Positions 59,734 to 64,000 of a stretch of DNA of 64,000 nucleotides are shown here, piece after piece; the stretch's first letter is position 1; every line of letters begins with the position of its first letter. The stretch is taken from assembly GCF_008704395.1 (NCBI RefSeq), contig NZ_CP023695.1, forward strand, positions 2,542,001 through 2,606,000, written 5' to 3'. The position numbers and the translations under genes were made by a program. The DNA comes from Streptomyces alboniger. GTDB lineage: Bacteria; Actinomycetota; Actinomycetes; Streptomycetales; Streptomycetaceae. The notes beneath the pieces were generated by a model that saw only the letters and a list, made by a program, of their open reading frames with translations, did not search any database and was not told the DNA's origin.

Positions 59734-60803
59734 GCCGCACCGTCCCGCGTCGACGCGCCCTGGGCCTCGGCCAGTTCGGCCGCGAGGACCTCCACGAGCT
59801 GTCCGGCGGGCAGTTCCCTGGCGAGCCGGTGGCCCTGCCCGGCCCAGAGCGCCATGCCCTGCGCGTCACCGGCCTTCGCGGCGGCCTTGCGCAGGCCGCT
59901 GGTGAGGTGGTGCACCTGGGGGTAGGCGGCGGGCGCGTACGGGCCGTGCTCGCGCATGAACCGGTTGACGAGGCCGCGCGCGGGCCGTCCGGAGAACGCC
60001 CGGGTCAGCTCGGTCCGCAGGAACATCGGATTGGTCATGGCCCGCTTGTGCAGGAGGTTGGCGCCCGACTCCGGGGTGACCAGGAACGCCGTGCCGAGCT
60101 GGGCGGCGTCCGCACCGGCCGCGAGCACCGCGGCGATCTGCGCGCCGCGCATCAGGCCGCCTGTCGCGACGATGGGAATCTGCACGGTCTCGCGGACCTG
60201 CGTGATGAGGGAGAGCAGCCCGATCCCCGCACCGTCGGCCTCGGGGTTGTCCTTGTGGGTGCCCTGGTGCCCGCCCGCCTCGATGCCCTGCACACAGACG
60301 GCGTCGGCACCGGCCCACTGGGCGGCCTGGGCCTCCTCGGGCGTGGTGACGGTGACGACGGTGAGGGTGCCGACGCGCGCGAGGGAGTCGAGGACGTCGC
60401 GGGTCGGGCAGCCGAAGGTGAAGGAGACGACCGGCACCGGGTCGTCGAGCAGGATCGCGAGCTTGGCGTCGTACCCGTCGTCGCGCCCGCTGTCCGGGTC
60501 GCCGAGCTGCGTCTCGTACCAGGTGGCCTCACCGGCGAGCTGGCTGCGGTACACGTCGACGGCCGCGGCGTCCGCGTACTCGGGCTGCGGCATGAAGAGA
60601 TTGACGCCGAAGGGCCGCGAGGTCAGGCCCCGCAACTGCTTGACCTCCTGGTACATCCCGTCGGCGGTCTTGTACCCGGCGGCGAGGAACCCCAGCCCAC
60701 CGGCCTCGGAAACGGCCGCGGCCAACTGCGGACAGGAGGCACCGCCCGCCATGGGGGCCTGCACGATCGGAAGGCGACACAGCTCGGTCAGCACGGAGGA
60801 CAT
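59730..60803 (-). CDS. nitronate monooxygenase-like flavoprotein
   Basis: This encodes 357 residues from ATG 60803. The FMN TIM-barrel shows PIVQAPMAGGASCPQLAAAVSEAGGLGFL, VVSFTFGCP, AGADAVCVQGIEAGGHQGTH and IVATGGLMRGAQIAAVLAAGADAAQLGTAF. It oxidises nitronates and may also reduce quinones or enoyl substrates. It overlaps rsmE by 4 bp, and a repeat-rich 238-bp gap separates it from dnaJ2. Confidence 0.9.
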   Translation of the reverse strand: MSSVLTELCRLPIVQAPMAGGASCPQLAAAVSEAGGLGFLAAGYKTADGMYQEVKQLRGLTSRPFGVNLFMPQPEYADAAAVDVYRSQLAGEATWYETQLGDPDSGRDDGYDAKLAILLDDPVPVVSFTFGCPTRDVLDSLARVGTLTVVTVTTPEEAQAAQWAGADAVCVQGIEAGGHQGTHKDNPEADGAGIGLLSLITQVRETVQIPIVATGGLMRGAQIAAVLAAGADAAQLGTAFLVTPESGANLLHKRAMTNPMFLRTELTRAFSGRPARGLVNRFMREHGPYAPAAYPQVHHLTSGLRKAAAKAGDAQGMALWAGQGHRLARELPAGQLVEVLAAELAEAQGASTRDGAA

Positions 60804-60852
60804 AACGGCATCGTGCCACGCCCCCACCAGCCAACCGAATCGCACCCCGCAA

Positions 60853-60951
60853 GGGGCGCGAACAAGCCCCGTAAGGGGCGCGGGGCCGTGACACAAGCGG
60901 CTCCGCCGCGGGGCGCGAACAAGCCCCGTAAGGGGCGCGGGGAACTGCGCG
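60853..60951. repeat. two 33-bp direct copies of a dispersed repeat
   Basis: Identical 33-nt copies at 60853-60885 and 60910-60942, each with a CCCCGTAAGGGG hairpin; the second continues into the 19-mer GGGCGCGGGGAACTGCGCG found also at 29429 and 51231. The copies are 57 bp apart. Confidence 0.85.
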
Positions 60952-60988
60952 AGCAACCACAACGCACCCGCGGGAAAGACAACAAAGC

Positions 60989-61021
60989 GCCCCCGGCACG
61001 GGAAGACCCCGCGCCGGGGGC
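60989..61021 (-). terminator. terminator of hrcA-dnaJ2
   Basis: GCCCCCGGC/GCCGGGGGC arms with partial inner pairing lie 20 bp past the dnaJ2 stop; on the minus strand a T-rich stretch (GCTTTGTTGTCTTT) follows. Confidence 0.75.
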
Positions 61022-61041
61022 AAGCGGCACCACCCAAGGCG

Positions 61042-62178
61042 CTACCGCCCGTTGAACGCATCCTTCAGCCGAGAGAAAAGCCCCTGCTGCCCCGGCTGAA
61101 ACTGCCCCGTGGGCCGCTCCTCGCCCCGCAGCTGCGCAAGCTCCCGCAGCACCCGCTCCTGCTCGGGATCGAGCTTCGTCGGCGTGAGCACCTCGACGTG
61201 AACGATGAGGTCACCGCGCCCACCGCCCCGCAGATGCGTGATGCCACGCCCGTGCAGCGGGATCGACTGCCCGGACTGGGTGCCGGGGCGGATGTCGACC
61301 TCCTCCATGCCGTCGAGCGTCTTCAGCGGCACCTTCGTGCCGAGCGCCGCCGCCGTCATCGGGATGGTGACCGTGCAGTGCAGGTCGTCGCCGCGCCGCT
61401 GGAAGACGTCGTGCGGCAGCTCGTGGATCTCGACGTAGAGGTCACCGGCGGGCCCGCCGCCGGGCCCGACCTCGCCCTCGCCCGCGAGCTGGATCCGCGT
61501 GCCGTTGTCCACACCGGCGGGGATCTTCACCGTCAGCGTCCGGCGCGACCGGATGCGGCCGTCACCGGCGCACTCCGGGCACGGCGTCGGCACGACCGTG
61601 CCGAACCCCTGGCACTGCGGGCACGGCCGCGAGGTCATGACCTGGCCGAGGAAGGACCGCGTGACCTGCGACACCTCACCGCGACCGCGGCACATGTCAC
61701 ACGTCTGAGCGGACGTCCCCGGCGCGGCACCCTCACCGCTACAGGTCGTACACACCACGGCGGTGTCGACCTGGATGTCCTTGGTGGTCCCGAAGGCGGC
61801 CTCGTCGAGGTCGATCTCCAGCCGGATCATGGCGTCCTGGCCGCGACGCGTGCGCGAGCGCGGTCCGCGCTGCGACGCCGTCCCGAAGAACGCGTCCATG
61901 ATGTCGGAGAAGTTGCCGAAGCCACCGGCGCCGAAGCCGCCCGCGCCTCCGCCGCCCGCCTGGGACAGGGGGTCGCCGCCGAGGTCGTAGACCTGCTTCT
62001 TCTGCGGGTCCGACAACACCTCGTACGCGGCGTTGATCTCCTTGAAGCGCTCCTGAGTCTTCGGGTCCGGATTCACATCCGGGTGAAGCTCACGCGCCAG
62101 CCTCCGGAAGGCCTTCTTGATCTCGTCCTGGGAAGCGTCGCGGCGCACGCCGAGTACGGCGTAGTAGTCCGTGGCCAC
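61042..62178 (-). CDS. dnaJ: molecular chaperone DnaJ (dnaJ2)
   Basis: This encodes 378 residues. The J domain has HPDVNPDP, then a Gly/Phe linker (AGGGGAGGFGAGGFGNF), four CxxCxGxG zinc motifs (CTTCSGEG, CDMCRGRG, CPQCQGFG, CPECAGDG) and the C-terminal substrate domain. It is the HrcA-linked second DnaJ of streptomycetes and starts one base after hrcA ends, so they form one heat-shock operon. Confidence 0.95.
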   Translation of the reverse strand: MATDYYAVLGVRRDASQDEIKKAFRRLARELHPDVNPDPKTQERFKEINAAYEVLSDPQKKQVYDLGGDPLSQAGGGGAGGFGAGGFGNFSDIMDAFFGTASQRGPRSRTRRGQDAMIRLEIDLDEAAFGTTKDIQVDTAVVCTTCSGEGAAPGTSAQTCDMCRGRGEVSQVTRSFLGQVMTSRPCPQCQGFGTVVPTPCPECAGDGRIRSRRTLTVKIPAGVDNGTRIQLAGEGEVGPGGGPAGDLYVEIHELPHDVFQRRGDDLHCTVTIPMTAAALGTKVPLKTLDGMEEVDIRPGTQSGQSIPLHGRGITHLRGGGRGDLIVHVEVLTPTKLDPEQERVLRELAQLRGEERPTGQFQPGQQGLFSRLKDAFNGR

Positions 62179-63195
62179 TTACGACTCCGCCAGGATCTGT
62201 CCGACGTAACGTGCCACTGCGCGTACTGCTCCCATCGTTCCCGGATAGTCCATGCGGGTCGGTCCGACCACGCCTAGTTTCGCGACTGCCTCGCTCCCCG
62301 AACCGTAGCCGACCGAGACCACGGAGGTGGAGCTGAGGCCCTCATGGGCGTTCTCATGACCGATCCGTACGGCCATGCCCGAATCCTGCACCTCACCAAG
62401 CAACTTGAGGAGCACGACCTGCTCCTCAAGGGCTTCGAGAACGGGCCGGATCGTGAGGGGAAAGTCATGTCCGAAGCGGGTGAGATTGGCGGTCCCGCCG
62501 ATCATCAGCCGCTCCTCGGTCTCCTCGACGAGTGTTTCGAGGAGGGTGGAGAGGACCGTCGCGACCGTACCGCGGTCCTCGGTCTCGAAGCTCTCGGGCA
62601 GGTCCTGCACCAGCTGCGGCACATCCGCGAAGCGGCGGCCCGCGACCCTGCTGTTGAGGCGCGCCCGCAGATCCGCGAGCGACGTCTCGCCGAAGGGCGC
62701 CGGACAGTCGATCATCCGCTGCTCGACCCGGCCCGTGTCCGTGATCAGTACGAGCATCAGCCGGGCCGGCGCGAGCGAGAGCAGCTCCACGTGCCGCACC
62801 GTCGACCGCGTGAGCGACGGGTACTGCACGACGGCGACCTGCCGGGTCAGCTGCGCGAGCAGCCGGACCGTGCGCCCCACCACGTCGTCGAGGTCGACGG
62901 CGCCGTCGAGGAAGTTCTGGATGGCGCGCCGCTCGGGCGCGGTCATCGGCTTGACGCCCGCGAGCTTGTCGACGAAGAGGCGGTAGCCCTTGTCCGTCGG
63001 GATGCGCCCGGCGCTGGTGTGGGGCTGGGCGATGAACCCCTCCTCCTCCAGCGCCGCCATGTCGTTGCGCACCGTGGCCGGGGAGACGCCGAGACTGTGC
63101 CGCTCGGTGAGCGCCTTGGAGCCGACCGGCTCCTCCGTCCCGACATAGTCGTGGACGATGGCGCGCAGCACTTCGAGCCTGCGTTCACTGAGCAT
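62179..63195 (-). CDS. hrcA: heat-inducible transcription repressor HrcA
   Basis: This encodes 338 residues from ATG 63195, 8 nt after GGAGG; an in-frame ATG 9 nt up is less well placed. The winged-helix N-terminus ([36 protein letters not shown]) is followed by the HrcA domain with [14 protein letters not shown] and FGETSLADL. It represses class I heat-shock genes by binding CIRCE, which lies 43 bp upstream of its own start. Confidence 0.96.
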   Translation of the reverse strand: MLSERRLEVLRAIVHDYVGTEEPVGSKALTERHSLGVSPATVRNDMAALEEEGFIAQPHTSAGRIPTDKGYRLFVDKLAGVKPMTAPERRAIQNFLDGAVDLDDVVGRTVRLLAQLTRQVAVVQYPSLTRSTVRHVELLSLAPARLMLVLITDTGRVEQRMIDCPAPFGETSLADLRARLNSRVAGRRFADVPQLVQDLPESFETEDRGTVATVLSTLLETLVEETEERLMIGGTANLTRFGHDFPLTIRPVLEALEEQVVLLKLLGEVQDSGMAVRIGHENAHEGLSSTSVVSVGYGSGSEAVAKLGVVGPTRMDYPGTMGAVRAVARYVGQILAES

Positions 63196-63237
63196 CGCGC
63201 ACACCTCCAGCCGTCATCCGTCGCGGTGGTCCCCTGC

Positions 63238-63264
63238 CTGGCACTCAACGCGGGTGAGTGCCAG
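63238..63264 (-). promoter_or_regulatory. CIRCE element and promoter of hrcA-dnaJ2
   Basis: CTGGCACTC-N9-GAGTGCCAG (63238-63264) differs from the CIRCE consensus only in the outer two bases of each arm. On the minus strand TTGACA (63267-63272) just upstream is a good -35, so the operator covers the start region. HrcA is therefore self-regulated. Confidence 0.92.
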
Positions 63265-63395
63265 CCTGTCAAAAGGTCAGTGTACGGCCGTCGGGTACGG
63301 CCCCGGCAAGGCCGGACGCCACCGGACCCCATCGAGCCGTCCGGGCCCGCCCGAGCGGCCGTGCCGAGGCGCACCACAGCGGCTAGCGTCACCGT

Positions 63396-64000
63396 ATGGA
63401 TGTGGAACCGGCATGGGAAGCCGCGGGCTGGGAACGGCTCGCGCCGCGGGTGGGGCGGTGCCGCCTGCCGGTCTGGGACTGCACGGCGGGCCTCGTCGTC
63501 GGCGACGACGCCGCTCTGATGATCGAGGCGGGGTCGAGCCTGGCGGAGGGCGCGGCGCTGCGGACGCGGGCCGGGGAGATCCTCGGCGGGGGCCGCCGCG
63601 TGACGCATCTCGCGTTGACGCACCCGCACTTCGACCACGTCCTCGGGGCCGCGGCCTTCGCGGGGGTGGAGGTGTACGGCGCGGTGGGCATCGACACGGT
63701 GTTCGCCAGGGGCGCCGACGAGCTGCGGGCGGACGCGGTGCGGCACGGCGTGGACCCGGAGGCCGCGGCGGAGGCGGCGGACCTCCTCGTCCACCCGCGC
63801 CACTTGGTGTCCGGCGAGTGGACGCTCGACCTCGGCGGCGGCGTGCAGGTCCTCCTCGCGAACGTGGGCCCCGGCCACTCGGGCCACGACCTGGTGGTCC
63901 TGGTGGCCGGTGGCGACGGCGGGCGGGAGATCGTCTTCTGCGGTGACCTGGTCGAGGAGTCGGGGGAACCGCAGGCCGGTCCGGACGCGGTGCCCTCGCA
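63396..64000 (+). CDS. metallo-beta-lactamase-fold hydrolase, N-terminal part
   Basis: At least 201 codons run from the ATG at 63396 to the window edge with no stop. Zinc-binding THPHFDHVLGA (HxHxDH), a second zinc His in VGPGHSGHDLVV and FCGDLVEES are present. It is a generic MBL-fold enzyme such as a glyoxalase II-like or other hydrolase. It is divergent from hrcA across 200 bp. Confidence 0.88.
   Translation, partial: MDVEPAWEAAGWERLAPRVGRCRLPVWDCTAGLVVGDDAALMIEAGSSLAEGAALRTRAGEILGGGRRVTHLALTHPHFDHVLGAAAFAGVEVYGAVGIDTVFARGADELRADAVRHGVDPEAAAEAADLLVHPRHLVSGEWTLDLGGGVQVLLANVGPGHSGHDLVVLVAGGDGGREIVFCGDLVEESGEPQAGPDAVPS

Overview
The window is high-GC DNA with strongly GC-biased third codon positions, frequent GTG starts and dense ATGA/GTGA stop-start overlaps. 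Together with the gene content (zur-linked znuACB, WhiJ/Scr1-type HTH plus DUF397 pair, tricorn-like peptidase, CIRCE-controlled hrcA-dnaJ2, leuA with a Leu-codon leader) this points to the chromosomal core of a Streptomyces or close relative. No transposase, integrase, CRISPR array, tRNA or rRNA was seen.

Layout. 1-623: 3' end of ppdK. 735-4164: an accessory island between ppdK and dusB. A minus-strand run encodes a 62-residue peptide with an Asp/His-rich tail, a 515-residue HExxH protein resembling the putative peptide-modifying (mod_HExxH, aKG-HExxH) family, and an unknown helical 183-residue protein; an O-methyltransferase is divergent. This is the best candidate for an undescribed RiPP-like system. 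4235-11187: dusB, an HTH regulator with two DHA2 drug exporters, an aldo/keto reductase and a TetR regulator. 11326-18065: glyS, the zinc uptake operon with tandem Zur-like boxes, zur, uppS and recO. 18138-19997: small hypothetical genes, an HTH/DUF397 pair and a small membrane protein. 20087-24502: metabolic enzymes, a TetR regulator, an AIM24-like protein and an aminotransferase. 24816-31485: a peptide-type ABC transporter operon with a permease-ATPase fusion and a terminal DapA-family aldolase. 31528-35608: a NarL-type two-component system downstream of an MMPL exporter. 35799-40105: a TerB-like protein, leuA with its leader peptide, and an M4 protease with an emfourin-type inhibitor. 40193-42798: a GH1 beta-glucosidase and a sugar transporter. 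42800-49890: era, a degenerate cytidine deaminase, an inserted HTH/exporter pair, mmcQ, a CNNM/CBS protein, ybeY and phoH. 50053-63195: a PfkB kinase, a macrolide-type glycosyltransferase, an adenosine/adenine deaminase, rnz, a HIT protein, a tricorn-like peptidase, a lipoprotein, rsmE, a nitronate monooxygenase, dnaJ2 and hrcA. 63396-64000: a metallo-beta-lactamase-fold gene cut by the window end.

How genes work together. Zinc homeostasis (znuACB/zur), RNA processing (ybeY, phoH, era, rnz, rsmE, dusB) and heat shock (hrcA-dnaJ2) form conserved blocks. Accessory modules sit between them: the RiPP-like island, two HTH/DHA2 exporter modules that share an operator-like sequence, and the peptide-type ABC operon. 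Several gene 3' ends carry short tandem duplications that reach or span the stop codon, and a dispersed 19-bp repeat occurs three times. Function calls rest on motif reading, not on database searches.
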